In this document: piece after piece, positions 6,853-6,855 of the stretch
Numbering within the stretch: the stretch's first letter is position 1
Layout: each line of letters opens with the position of its first letter
Origin: Bacteroidaceae bacterium
GTDB taxonomy: Bacteria > Bacteroidota > Bacteroidia > Bacteroidales > Bacteroidaceae
Direction: 5' to 3'
DNA length: 6,855 nt
Assembly: GCA_016302435.1 (NCBI GenBank)
Contig: JAEDNQ010000120.1
Span: forward strand, 1-6,855
Notes under the pieces: model-generated
What the model was told of the DNA's origin: nothing
Database searches by the model: none
The model's input: only the letters and a program-made list of their open reading frames with translations
Translations under genes and position numbers: made by a program

Positions 6853-6855
6853 ATG
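6853..6855 (+). CDS. Possible start codon of the next gene, cut by the window end
   Basis: The window ends in ATG. It lies about 17 bp after the TAACTTTG element in an AT-rich stretch, as expected of a Bacteroidota start with a short leader. An in-frame ATG at 6838-6840 (giving MKNIFM) is an alternative, but it would fall before the expected transcription start. In Bacteroidales, pyrG is often followed by the membrane insertase gene yidC; this is context knowledge only, as no coding sequence is visible. Confidence 0.3.

Overview
The window holds three complete plus-strand genes for nucleotide biosynthesis: carB (carbamoyl-phosphate synthase large subunit), guaA (GMP synthase) and pyrG (CTP synthase). 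They are separated by a 116-bp and a 200-bp intergenic region, each carrying its own short tandem-repeat array. The source is most likely a member of Bacteroidota, probably order Bacteroidales. None of the three starts has a Shine-Dalgarno purine run; each follows an A/T-rich stretch. A Bacteroidota-type -7 promoter element (TAnnTTTG) lies just after pyrG. The protein variants, such as APGFG-like rather than PGGFG in CTP synthase, also fit. Codons end very often in C, giving a moderately GC-rich coding sequence against AT-rich or C/T-rich spacers. The genus cannot be fixed from this.

Layout: 1-88 is a short 5' flank, possibly the tail of an upstream gene. 89-3328 is carB. 3329-3444 is a C-rich spacer almost without G (52 C, 2 G in 116 nt) with a 10-bp repeat array. 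3445-4986 is guaA. 4987-5186 contains a probable intrinsic terminator with a nine-G run, then six tandem 17-bp units. 5187-6785 is pyrG. 6786-6855 carries a likely promoter for the next gene, whose start codon may be the last three bases.

The genes share a theme: each complex takes nitrogen from glutamine and feeds nucleotide pools. CarB (with a CarA glutaminase not seen here) makes carbamoyl phosphate for pyrimidines and arginine. PyrG performs the last pyrimidine step, UTP to CTP. GuaA performs the last step to GMP. The terminator after guaA and the large spacers argue for at least partly separate transcripts rather than one tight operon.

The most notable observation is in CarB. Along its whole length it resembles animal mitochondrial CPS1 and CAD more than E. 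coli CarB, and its C-terminal allosteric domain keeps the Thr/Thr/Trp/Asn/Asn set that binds N-acetylglutamate in CPS1. No unknown multi-gene system is visible; the rest is core metabolism with unusual spacers.
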